A stretch of 64,000 nt of DNA from Lutibacter sp. (GTDB taxonomy: Bacteria; Bacteroidota; Bacteroidia; Flavobacteriales; Flavobacteriaceae), in assembly GCA_021647265.1 (NCBI GenBank), contig JAKIVA010000004.1:1-64000 (forward strand), written 5' to 3'. Within the stretch, counting starts at the first letter, position 1, and the number at the start of each line of letters is the position of its first letter. A model generated the notes under the pieces. That model did no database searches, was not told where the DNA came from, and saw only the letters and a list, made by a program, of their open reading frames with translations. This document shows, in pieces, positions 14,713 through 22,565 of the stretch. Made by a program: the position numbers and the translations under genes.

Positions 14713-17466
14713 TTAAATTTTTACACTTCTTAATCTAAGCGAATTTGTTATAACTGATACCGAGCTAAAACTCATAGCTAAAGCAGCAATTATAGGTGAT
14801 AATAAAATTCCAAATACCGGAAATAATACGCCTGCAGCAATTGGAACCCCTAATATATTATAAGCAAAGGAGAAAAATAAATTTTGTTTAATATTTTTCA
14901 TTACTGCGTGACTTAAATTTTTTGCTTTTACAATACCTTGTAAGTCTCCTTTTACCAATGTTATTTCTGAACTTTCAATAGCAACATCTGTACCTGTTCC
15001 CATAGCTATACCAACATTTGATTGTGCCAAAGCAGGTGCATCGTTAATACCATCTCCTGCCATTGCAACAATTTTCCCTTTAGCTTGTAATTCTTTTATT
15101 ACATCTAATTTATCTTCAGGTAAACAACCGGCTTTAAAACTAGTTAAATGCAATTCATCAGCCACAGCTTTTGCAGTATTTTCATTATCGCCTGTTAGCA
15201 TAATTACTTCAACACCTTTATCCATTAAAGCTTTAATTGCTGCTTTACTGGTTTCTTTTATAGCATCAGAAATACTAACATAACCCATAGCTTTTTTATC
15301 TACAGCTATAAAAGAGACTGTTTTGCCTAATTTTTGCTCAGCAATAATTTTGGTTTCTAACTCTTTAGGTATTTCTGCATTTATTTGAAGCATTAATTTT
15401 TTGTTTCCAAGAGCTACCTTATTTTTACCAACCGTACCTACAACACCCATTCCTGCAACAGCTTCAAAATCGTTCACTTTAATAAGTTTTGTGTTGTTCT
15501 CTTTGGCATAATGTACAATAGCTTGTGCTAGTGGGTGTTCACTATATTGATTTAAAGAAGCTATTTGTTGTAATAAATCTTTTGAATCTCCTTCTAAAGC
15601 AACTATGCTTTCTACTGATGGTTTTCCTTCAGTTAGTGTTCCTGTTTTATCTGTTATTAAAACATTAACTTTATTCATAGCTTCTAGAGCTTCAGCGTTT
15701 TTAATTAAAATTCCGCTTTGAGCACCTTTACCAACACCAACCATTACAGACATAGGTGTTGCTAAACCTAATGCACAAGGACAAGCTATTATTAATACTG
15801 CTACGGCATTTACAAAGGCATAAACCATAGCTGGATCTGGCCCAAAATTAACCCAAACAATAAAAGTTATGATAGAAATGACAACAACAATTGGCACAAA
15901 ATATTTTGAAATAGTATCTGCCAATTTTTGAATTGGAGCTCGTGATCTACTGGCATCACTAACCATTTGAATAATTTGAGATAACAGAGTTTCTGATCCA
16001 ACGCGCTCAGCTTTCATAATGAAAGATTGTGTACCATTAATAGTTCCAGAACTTACTTTATCGTCAATTGTTTTATCAACAGGAATTGGTTCGCCTGTAA
16101 TCATAGATTCATCAATACTACTTTTACCTTCAACGATAACTCCATCAACAGGGATTTTTTCTCCTGGTTTAACACGTAATAAATCACCTGCTTTGATATC
16201 GTGAATTGAAACGACTCTATCTTCTCCATCAATAACTAACGTAGCTTCAGAAGGGGCTAATTTTAGTAATTCTTTAATTGCTCCACTGGTTTGACTATGT
16301 GCTCTGGCTTCTAACAGTTGACCTAATAATACCAATGTTAAAATAACTGCTGTAGCTTCGAAATAAAGACTTACATCACCGGATTCACCTTTAAATTCTT
16401 GAGGGAAAACATCTGGGAAAAACAGTCCAACAATACTAAATAAGAAAGCTGCACCTGTACCAATTCCTACAAGGGTAAACATATTTAAATTCCAAGTGAT
16501 AATAGATTTCCAAGCACGTTCAAAAAACATCCAACAGGCTACAAAAACTACAGGTATTGTTAATAGAAATTGCACCCAATCCCAATAATATTGAGGCATT
16601 ATTAATAGTAGCGGATTTTTTGGTAAATACATTGCCAATGAAATGAGCAAAACAGGGACAGAAAGTACAGTGGCTAATTTCATTTTTTTAGCCAATTTAT
16701 TGTAGGTTTTTAATTCTTCATTTTCATCGGGTTCCATAGGTATTAAATCCATGCCGCAAATAGGACAGTTTCCTGGAGCATCTTTAATAATTTCAGGATG
16801 CATTGGGCATGTATATTTTGAATCTACAACTAATTTAGGTTGTTCAATTAAATCCATGCCACATTTTGGGCAACTACCGGGTTCATTATAAGTTTTATCA
16901 TCTTCACAGCGCATAGGGCAATAATAAAGCCCAGAATCTGATTTTTTATGATTGTGATTATGGTTGTGTGAGGTTGATTTATGGTTATGGTGTTGAGTGT
17001 TGGATGTACTGTCCTTCAGATTTTTAGGAACCAAATTCATGTTACATTTTGGACAGGTTCCAGGTTTATCACTTATCACTTCTGGATGCATAGGACAAGT
17101 ATATTCAGTTGAAACTTCTTTTAAAAACATACCGCAAACTGGACATTTTCCCGACTCCTCATAAGTTTTATCTCCTTCACAGTGCATAGGGCAAGCATAG
17201 ATGCCTTTTTTGTTTATGATATTGCTCTCTTTTTCTTCTTTTTGAGAAGTAGTATTTGGCAAACTAATAGTATAGTGTAATCCTGCTAGTAAAAGAGTTT
17301 CTTGAAGTTTTTCTATAGAAATGTGTTGTGTCATTTCAAGAATAACTTCTTCTTTATCTAAATTCACATGTACTGCTGTAATTTCTTTTAAATTACCTAA
17401 AGCGCTTTTAACATCTGTTTCACATCCTACGCAAGTCATTCCGGTTACCTTATATGTATGTTTCAT
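14713..17466 (-). CDS. Copper/silver P1B-type ATPase with four heavy-metal-binding modules
   Basis: 917 residues. Order: HMA domain (GMTCVGCETDV, residues 9-19), four tandem Cys/Met/His modules of the kind YxCPMHPE...CPxCGMDL between about residues 90 and 250 with a His/Asn-rich spacer (HNHNHNHKK), then the pump. The pump has the membrane CPC motif in IIACPCALGLATP (~residue 562), the phosphorylation loop DKTGTLTEGKP (~607), the HP motif in YSEHPLAQAI, and GDGINDAPALAQ. CPC plus the YN/MxxSS-like last helices (SFAYNILGVP, ALAMSFSSVSVITNSLRL) indicates a P1B-1 Cu(I)/Ag(I) exporter in the inner membrane. The DUF3347 gene follows after 33 bases. Confidence 0.93.
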   Translation of the reverse strand: MKHTYKVTGMTCVGCETDVKSALGNLKEITAVHVNLDKEEVILEMTQHISIEKLQETLLLAGLHYTISLPNTTSQKEEKESNIINKKGIYACPMHCEGDKTYEESGKCPVCGMFLKEVSTEYTCPMHPEVISDKPGTCPKCNMNLVPKNLKDSTSNTQHHNHKSTSHNHNHNHKKSDSGLYYCPMRCEDDKTYNEPGSCPKCGMDLIEQPKLVVDSKYTCPMHPEIIKDAPGNCPICGMDLIPMEPDENEELKTYNKLAKKMKLATVLSVPVLLISLAMYLPKNPLLLIMPQYYWDWVQFLLTIPVVFVACWMFFERAWKSIITWNLNMFTLVGIGTGAAFLFSIVGLFFPDVFPQEFKGESGDVSLYFEATAVILTLVLLGQLLEARAHSQTSGAIKELLKLAPSEATLVIDGEDRVVSIHDIKAGDLLRVKPGEKIPVDGVIVEGKSSIDESMITGEPIPVDKTIDDKVSSGTINGTQSFIMKAERVGSETLLSQIIQMVSDASRSRAPIQKLADTISKYFVPIVVVISIITFIVWVNFGPDPAMVYAFVNAVAVLIIACPCALGLATPMSVMVGVGKGAQSGILIKNAEALEAMNKVNVLITDKTGTLTEGKPSVESIVALEGDSKDLLQQIASLNQYSEHPLAQAIVHYAKENNTKLIKVNDFEAVAGMGVVGTVGKNKVALGNKKLMLQINAEIPKELETKIIAEQKLGKTVSFIAVDKKAMGYVSISDAIKETSKAAIKALMDKGVEVIMLTGDNENTAKAVADELHLTSFKAGCLPEDKLDVIKELQAKGKIVAMAGDGINDAPALAQSNVGIAMGTGTDVAIESSEITLVKGDLQGIVKAKNLSHAVMKNIKQNLFFSFAYNILGVPIAAGVLFPVFGILLSPIIAALAMSFSSVSVITNSLRLRSVKI

Positions 17467-17566
17467 AATAAGAATTTTTTGATTGTTTTAATTGTTTATC
17501 AAACTTATAAAATACGTATATAATTAAGTTATGGTTTATTGGTAATTAATTATAATATTTTGATAA

Positions 17567-18253
17567 TTACTCATTTATAAGTTGTATTGTAAAATATGAA
17601 CCGGAATTTTCAACAAATTTTTGAAATACAATTCCTTTTGATGTATCTATTTTTTCTTCTGATTTGTAGCTAATATTTGAAATGTTAACACCAGCCACAT
17701 TTATTTTTAAATCGATTTCACCTAAAATAGTGTATGTGTTGTCATCAGTTTTTTTAATTTTTCTATTTATATAGTTCATGTCAGTAATAGCTGTAACACC
17801 TAAAAAGCCTGTTTTATAAGTAGCTATAATTCTATAATCATCAAGGGAATTTATTTCTTGAAAATTATTTGGGTATAAAGATTTTTTACTCAATACATTA
17901 ATGTTAATTTTTTTAGTGGGTTTGTTTATAAAAGGTATGATACCTATAAAAACACCTCCTTCTTTTGTGTTACAGCTGTATTTAGATGTTTCTTCTTTTT
18001 TTAAATTACCTTTTTTATCAAATTTCTTCATGTTTATTTCTAAAGAGAATACGTTATCATTTTTAATAATATTTCCCACTTTAATGTATTGATAATCTAC
18101 TACCTTATGATTTTTATCGAAATTTGTTTTTTTAAACTGTTTGTTTTCTATTTGGTACATTAACATTCCTTTAGGAGTTTGTGAATATGTTTCAAATTTG
18201 AATAACAGTACAAAAAGTAAAAGAGTAAAAATTATTTTATTTTTTAAAGCCAT
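17567..18253 (-). CDS. Secreted beta-rich protein, TapB/DUF3108-like
   Basis: 228 residues with a signal peptide (IIFTLLLFVLLFKFETYSQ), followed by a strand-rich soluble protein: GMLMYQIENKQFKK, YKTGFLGVTAITDMNYINRK, TYTILGEIDLKINVAG, GIVFQKFVENSGSYFTI. This layout is that of Bacteroidota TapB/DUF3108-like proteins, but no diagnostic motif is visible and I am only moderately sure. There are no metal ligands of note. It lies between the ATPase and the membrane AlbA_2 gene on the same strand; a role in metal handling is not evident. Confidence 0.5.
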   Translation of the reverse strand: MALKNKIIFTLLLFVLLFKFETYSQTPKGMLMYQIENKQFKKTNFDKNHKVVDYQYIKVGNIIKNDNVFSLEINMKKFDKKGNLKKEETSKYSCNTKEGGVFIGIIPFINKPTKKININVLSKKSLYPNNFQEINSLDDYRIIATYKTGFLGVTAITDMNYINRKIKKTDDNTYTILGEIDLKINVAGVNISNISYKSEEKIDTSKGIVFQKFVENSGSYFTIQLINE

Positions 18254-18281
18254 AAGTATGTTCGTTCAAAATTTAATTGAT

Positions 18282-19085
18282 TTATGATTCTTTTTCCATT
18301 TTAATATAGTGAAAGGCCTCTTTAATTGTTAAAGGTTTAGTTGAATTTCCTGTTCTTATATAAAATAGAGTGTCTTTACCTTTGGATAAATAAACGGGTT
18401 CAGCAACTTCATCTATAGCTACAACGCAAATTTCTTTTTTATCTAATTGATGAAAATAAACAGTACAATAAAAACAATATTCTTTACCTATGTACTTTGA
18501 AATTATTTCATAAATTTTTTGTTCAAAACCATCTGTATTTTGTTGTTTTAGGGTTTTAAAATCTTTTTCTAAACCCAGTATTTCTCCATCATCATTTACA
18601 CCAATAATTAATTTACCTCCTTTAGCATTCATAAAACCAACAATGGTTTTAGCAATCACTACTTCTAAATCAAGGTTGGTTGTTTTTTGTCTAAAATCAT
18701 ATCTAACAGATGATTTTAACTCAACAAATTGATTTTCACCTTGGTTAATTAATTTTAATAAATCGTTATTTAACAACTGGATATGCTTGTTTAATTTTTT
18801 GTTATTTAATTTATACAATCCAAAAATTAAACCTGTAACACCTCCCATTATCATAAAAATCAATGACATATCTAGCATCCTATAAGAAAAAGAATGCTCT
18901 ATTCTATGATTCAGAACATTAAAAAAAGAGGTAAATGTTAATGGTTCAGTATTAAATTCGTACCAATAAACCACCATTGTTAAAGGATGGAATATAAAAT
19001 AGAAAATAATTACACCCATAATGGCATGAAGAATGACTGTCTTTTTGTCAACTAGTTTATTAAAAAAGAAGGCATAAGTTAACAT
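18282..19085 (-). CDS. Membrane-anchored AlbA_2 (Schlafen-type) domain protein
   Basis: 267 residues. The N-terminal ~90 residues contain two membrane helices (LHAIMGVIIFYFIFHPL and LIFMIMGGVTGLIFGLYKL). A cytoplasmic AlbA_2 domain follows: ENQFVELKSSVRYDF, IVGFMNAKGGKLIIGVND, GEILGLEKDF, and FYIRTGNSTKPLTIKEA. AlbA_2/Schlafen domains bind nucleic acid or nucleotides and usually stand in front of a winged helix; here they are tethered to the membrane instead. The gene's ATG directly abuts the stop codon of the NDH-2 gene, so the two are translationally coupled. Confidence 0.75.
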   Translation of the reverse strand: MLTYAFFFNKLVDKKTVILHAIMGVIIFYFIFHPLTMVVYWYEFNTEPLTFTSFFNVLNHRIEHSFSYRMLDMSLIFMIMGGVTGLIFGLYKLNNKKLNKHIQLLNNDLLKLINQGENQFVELKSSVRYDFRQKTTNLDLEVVIAKTIVGFMNAKGGKLIIGVNDDGEILGLEKDFKTLKQQNTDGFEQKIYEIISKYIGKEYCFYCTVYFHQLDKKEICVVAIDEVAEPVYLSKGKDTLFYIRTGNSTKPLTIKEAFHYIKMEKES

Positions 19086-20423
19086 TTAATTATTTTTAAA
19101 TTTTCTAATAATTAGGCGATTACTTTTATCGTATGAGAAATAACTTATTGTCCAATTTAACCCAACAAGTAGTTTGTTTTTAAAACCACTTATAGACATT
19201 AAATGGACAAAAGACCATAATAACCAGGCAAAGTATCCTGTAAATTTTAATTTTCCTAAATCGGCAACAGCTCTGCGTTTACCAACGGTAGCTAAAGATC
19301 CTTTGTCAATATATTTAAAAGGTTTTAGAGGCTTATTATTAATTATTTTAAGAAAATTTTCAGCCAAATATTTTCCTTGTTGAATAGCAGGTTGTGCTAC
19401 TTGCGGATGCCCTTTAGGTGTTTTTTCTGTTATCATTGCAGATACATCACCTATGGCATAAATATTGTCAAAACCTATGACTTTCAAGTTCTCGTTTGTT
19501 TTCAGGCGATTCCCTCTAACAATATTATCTTTATTGTCAAGTCCATCTGGGAACAGGCCTTTAACTCCTGCTGTCCAAATTAAATTTTTAGCGTTAATTT
19601 CTTTCCCACTTTTGGTTTTAACGAGTGTGCCGTCGTAATCTATTACAGCTTCATTTACTAAAACATTTACATTTAAATCTGTTAGATATTTTAGCGATTG
19701 AGAAGATGCTTTATTTGACATTACACCTAAAATTTTATTAGAAGCTTCAATCAAATAAATTTTCATTATTGATGCTGAAAATTCAGGATAATCTTTTGGT
19801 ATTATGTATTTACAAAATTCAGCCAATGCACCAGCCATTTCAATTCCGGCAGGTCCACCACCAACAATAACAAAATTTGTTAGGGCTTTTTTTTCTTGCT
19901 CATTGCAAGTTATAGTAGCCTGCTCAAGATTTTGTAACATCATATGCCTTATGTTTAAAGAATCACGAATGTCTTTTAACCCAAGGCCATTTTTTTGAAC
20001 AGATTTTAATCCGAAAAAATTGGTGGCTGTTCCTGTTGCTAATACTAAATAATCATAGGTAATTATACCTTTAGTGGTATAAATTGTATTTTCTTCTGGT
20101 TTAATTTGTAATACTTCAGTTAGTCTAAAATTTACATTTTTATAACCTGCTAATTGTTTTCTTAATGGGAATGCAATACTATCTGGTTCTAAGCCACTTG
20201 TTGCAACTTGATATAGTAAAGGCTGAAATTGATGAAAATTATTTTTATCAATTAAAACTATTTGTATTTTGTTGTTTTTTAATTTTTTGACTAATTCTAA
20301 CCCAGCAAAACCACCTCCAATAACTACCAATCTTTTTAAGGTTGTTTTAGGTAAACAAATGGTTTCAGATGAGCAGCATTCTAAATCTTTAAAAGTATTA
20401 GATGTAAAATTATTTCTCATCAT
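19086..20423 (-). CDS. ndh: Type II NADH dehydrogenase (NDH-2), FAD-dependent
   Basis: A two-dinucleotide-domain flavoprotein: FAD motif VVIGGGFAGLELVKKL, the QPLLYQVATSGLEP region, TGTATNFFG, NADH motif FVIVGGGPAGIEMAGALAE, and the FAD motif DNIYAIGDVSAM. The C-terminal amphipathic/hydrophobic segment (YFAWLLWSFVHLMSISGFKN) should bind the inner-membrane face. It oxidises NADH and reduces quinone without pumping protons. I favour the ATG at about 20423; an upstream ATG at 20474 would add a 17-residue tail. An NDH-2 inside a copper block could resupply quinol when copper damages iron-sulfur enzymes; this is inference. Confidence 0.85.
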   Translation of the reverse strand: MMRNNFTSNTFKDLECCSSETICLPKTTLKRLVVIGGGFAGLELVKKLKNNKIQIVLIDKNNFHQFQPLLYQVATSGLEPDSIAFPLRKQLAGYKNVNFRLTEVLQIKPEENTIYTTKGIITYDYLVLATGTATNFFGLKSVQKNGLGLKDIRDSLNIRHMMLQNLEQATITCNEQEKKALTNFVIVGGGPAGIEMAGALAEFCKYIIPKDYPEFSASIMKIYLIEASNKILGVMSNKASSQSLKYLTDLNVNVLVNEAVIDYDGTLVKTKSGKEINAKNLIWTAGVKGLFPDGLDNKDNIVRGNRLKTNENLKVIGFDNIYAIGDVSAMITEKTPKGHPQVAQPAIQQGKYLAENFLKIINNKPLKPFKYIDKGSLATVGKRRAVADLGKLKFTGYFAWLLWSFVHLMSISGFKNKLLVGLNWTISYFSYDKSNRLIIRKFKNN

Positions 20424-20485
20424 GTTATGTTTTAGTAGTTTTACTGAATTAAAATTCAAATCAAAAATCAACAAACAATTTCGTA

Positions 20486-20911
20486 TTAGAGTTTTACAAA
20501 CTCATTATAATTTTTTTCTGAAGCAAAGTACAGAACATCGTTAGTACTATTTGGTTTTAAAACAATATAGGCCGTAGCTTTATCAACTTTTTCACCTGTT
20601 AGTGGATCGGTGCTGTATCTTACACCATCTAAATTGTTTTTTAGTTTATCTACACAGCCTTCACAACATCCGTAATATATTTTACCTTCTACCATTACAG
20701 GTATTTGTTCGGCTCTCATAAAGGCATTATTAACATAACAAACTTCACTAGATTTTAGCTTTGCTCCTTTTTGTGTAGTAACAACTTTTTCTTTTTGAAC
20801 AGTTGTTGTTTTATTGCTATCTTGTTTTTTTTGATTAGTATTAGTACAACTACTTAAAATTATACTTAAAACAAGTACAGAGATTCCCAATAAATATTTC
20901 TTTCGTTTCAT
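20486..20911 (-). CDS. TRASH-like (MlpA-type) metal-binding lipoprotein
   Basis: 141 residues: lipoprotein signal (LVLSIILSSC), polar Lys/Thr linker, then CYVNNAFMRAEQIPVMVEGK followed by YYGCCEGCVDKL. The spacing of the first Cys to the later CCEGC is that of TRASH/YHS-type metal-binding fingers found in copper chaperones and metallo-lipoproteins. The C-terminal half (TAYIVLKPN, VLYFASEKNYNEF) also resembles the YHS-like fold (FxSExxYxxF). It probably binds copper or silver at the envelope. The gene is preceded by a long RNA hairpin (20943-21028). Confidence 0.7.
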   Translation of the reverse strand: MKRKKYLLGISVLVLSIILSSCTNTNQKKQDSNKTTTVQKEKVVTTQKGAKLKSSEVCYVNNAFMRAEQIPVMVEGKIYYGCCEGCVDKLKNNLDGVRYSTDPLTGEKVDKATAYIVLKPNSTNDVLYFASEKNYNEFVKL

Positions 20912-20942
20912 AAGTGTTTATTATTAAAATTTATAATTAGTG

Positions 20943-21028
20943 CCTGCAAAAGAAAAGAGCGTGTTTTTCAAGAGTGAAATAATCAAAACCATTTTAATAT
21001 GGGGGTTACACACTCTTTTCTTAACAGG
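20943..21028 (-). ncRNA. Long stem-loop between Met-rich and TRASH-like genes
   Basis: Arms AAGAAAAGAGCGTGT (20950-20964) and ACACACTCTTTTCTT (21008-21022) pair over 15 positions with one G-U in RNA. The outer CCTG (20943-20946) and CAGG (21025-21028) extend the stem, enclosing a loop of about 43 nt with a weak inner hairpin. It lies downstream of the Met-rich gene and ends 31 bases before the TRASH-like gene's ATG. There is no U-run on the minus strand, so it is not a textbook terminator. It could be a processed 3' end, an attenuator or a metal-responsive leader; only the fold is seen. Confidence 0.45.
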
Positions 21029-21041
21029 TCTTTAAAATGTT

Positions 21042-21485
21042 TTAATGTTTATGTTTCATATTGTGATCCATTTTCTTCTCTTTCATATTTTTCATCATTT
21101 CAGGGTTCTTCATCATTGCACTCATTTTTGCTAACATTTCAGGGTTTTTCATCATCATGTTCATCATTTTATTTTTCATCTCAGGGTTAGCATTCATCAT
21201 TTTCATCATTCCTTCTTTAGATCCCATATGTTTCATTCCATCACCTTTCTTCATCATTTTCATCATTCCTTCATCCTTCATCATCATCATATGCATTTTG
21301 TTACGCATTGTTTCGTTTTCCATCATTGCGCTCATCATTTTATCCTTCATACCTGGATTTTCTTTCATTGTTTTAGACATGCTTTGTTGTTGCATATCCG
21401 TTTTTTTCATAGTATCCATATTTTGACTATTTCCGTTTAAACTTATTAGTCCTACAATTGTTAAAATAAATGCTATTTTTTTCAT
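21042..21485 (-). CDS. Methionine-rich periplasmic protein, likely Cu(I)/Ag(I) sponge
   Basis: 147 residues with a signal peptide (MKKIAFILTIVGLISLNGNS). By my count 42 of 147 residues are Met, many in MM pairs or HMMMM runs, repeated as NPEM, KNKMM, EGMMKMM and AMM units, with His at the C-terminus (MDHNMKHKH). No folded domain is apparent. Clustered thioethers in the oxidising periplasm favour Cu(I)/Ag(I) binding, as in the Met-rich segments of CopC/CopK/SilE-like proteins, but this is not one of those families by sequence. It stands between the HMA-AraC regulator and the TRASH-like gene. Confidence 0.75.
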   Translation of the reverse strand: MKKIAFILTIVGLISLNGNSQNMDTMKKTDMQQQSMSKTMKENPGMKDKMMSAMMENETMRNKMHMMMMKDEGMMKMMKKGDGMKHMGSKEGMMKMMNANPEMKNKMMNMMMKNPEMLAKMSAMMKNPEMMKNMKEKKMDHNMKHKH

Positions 21486-21585
21486 GATTATATTGTTTTA
21501 AATTATTATTATTTTTTTAACTTATTATTACTTAGTAAAGGTACTTTTAAACCTTCTTTTATTTATATAGTATTATGGTTGATAT

Positions 21586-22167
21586 CTATAAAATTTTATC
21601 TAAAGACTTTCTATTCCAATTAGATAGCTTTTTGTAAGCACTCATACTCATGCCTGTTATTTGTTTAAATTGGTTTGATAAATAATTAACACTACTGTAT
21701 CCTAAATCGTATGATATTTGGGTGAAATTTAATTGCCCAGTTTGAATTAACTCTTTGGTTTTTTCAATTTTCAGTAATATGAAATATTTTTCAATGGTAA
21801 TTTCAAGTGTATTTGAAAATAATTTACTTAAATAAGTATAATCTTTTTGTAATTTATTAGCTAAAGTAGCCGATAAATTAGTTGTCATTTCTATGGGAAG
21901 ATCACTAATAATTTCAACTAGAACAGCTTTAATAGCCTCAATAGTTTTAGTCTCATCATCAATAATCAACTCAAAATCATGTTTTATTAATGCATTTTCA
22001 ATACTTTGTAAAGTAATTTTATGTTTAGGATCTTTTATTACAACTTTTCCTAATTTTATTTCAACAACTTGCGCTCCCAAATTTGTTAATTCAGTTTTTA
22101 CTGCACTAATGCAGCGATTACACACCATTCCTTTGATACGTAATTCTATGAGTTTTAAAGTTTTCAA
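21586..22167 (-). CDS. HMA-AraC fusion, putative copper-responsive regulator
   Basis: 193 residues. Residues 6-70 look like a heavy-metal-associated ferredoxin-fold domain with the metal site GMVCNRC (in place of GMTCxxC). Residues ~95-185 are an AraC-type DNA-binding domain: EKYFILLKIEKTKELI helix, then ISYDLGYSSVNYLSNQFKQI and the end GMSMSAYKKL. A soluble one-component regulator in which a copper-chaperone-like domain replaces the usual AraC sensor would read cytosolic Cu(I) directly. The gene lies inside the metal cluster, 18 bases after the PII-like gene, so it may autoregulate. Domain calls are solid; the inducer is inference. Confidence 0.8.
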   Translation of the reverse strand: MKTLKLIELRIKGMVCNRCISAVKTELTNLGAQVVEIKLGKVVIKDPKHKITLQSIENALIKHDFELIIDDETKTIEAIKAVLVEIISDLPIEMTTNLSATLANKLQKDYTYLSKLFSNTLEITIEKYFILLKIEKTKELIQTGQLNFTQISYDLGYSSVNYLSNQFKQITGMSMSAYKKLSNWNRKSLDKIL

Positions 22168-22185
22168 AATAGAAAGTTTTTTTAG

Positions 22186-22506
22186 TTATTTTCCGTCTCT
22201 AATTCGTGTTTTACTTTCAACATTACTAACATATATCAATCCATCTCCCTTGTCTCCTGTTCTTGCATGTGTTTGTATAACATTGATAATTTTATCTACA
22301 TCAGCTTTATTACATACTATTTCTATTTTCACTACTTTGTTATGTAAAAAAGGGAAGTTAAGGCTCGGGAATTCAGTTTTAGGATCCGTGTAGTCTCCAA
22401 CACCTTCACCTTGAAAAACTGTAAAACAACAATATTGTTCTTTTTTGAGATTTTCTGCAACTGAATTTAATTTTTCAGGTCGTATAAATGCTTTAATTTC
22501 TTTCAT
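22186..22506 (-). CDS. PII-family protein (metal-efflux-associated type)
   Basis: 106 residues with the PII fold: MKEIKAFIRPEKLNSVAENL at the start and the nucleotide-binding B-loop/C-loop TGDKGDGLIYVSNVESKTRIR at the end. The T-loop (residues ~36-55) does not carry the classic Tyr-uridylylation site of GlnB (YxGxEY); instead it has GVGDYTDPKTEFPSLNF. PII paralogues next to heavy-metal RND efflux genes are known as a separate subgroup (PII-NG), and this fits. It may couple nucleotide state to CusA-type efflux. It is separated from the upstream DUF3347 gene by a strong hairpin (22522-22558). Confidence 0.8.
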   Translation of the reverse strand: MKEIKAFIRPEKLNSVAENLKKEQYCCFTVFQGEGVGDYTDPKTEFPSLNFPFLHNKVVKIEIVCNKADVDKIINVIQTHARTGDKGDGLIYVSNVESKTRIRDGK

Positions 22507-22521
22507 AATAGTACTTTTTAG

Positions 22522-22558
22522 GGGTTATTTTGAATTGTTTTTTAATTCAAAATAACCC
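22522..22558 (-). terminator. 15-bp perfect hairpin upstream of the PII-like gene
   Basis: Arms GGGTTATTTTGAATT (22522-22536) and AATTCAAAATAACCC (22544-22558) are perfect reverse complements around a T-rich 7-base loop. On the transcribed minus strand the downstream side lacks a U-run, so termination would be weak or partial. It lies 16 bases before the PII ATG and may lower expression of the PII-HMA/AraC pair relative to the efflux genes, or mark an mRNA processing point. Confidence 0.6.
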
Positions 22559-22565
22559 AAAGTTT

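Noticed and set aside
21157..21440. Plus-strand open frames of 70-89 residues opposite the Met-rich gene
   Set aside because: They are antisense to ATG-rich repeats (cat/tca runs), giving Ile/Phe/His-rich nonsense; the Met-rich frame has a signal peptide and fits the locus.
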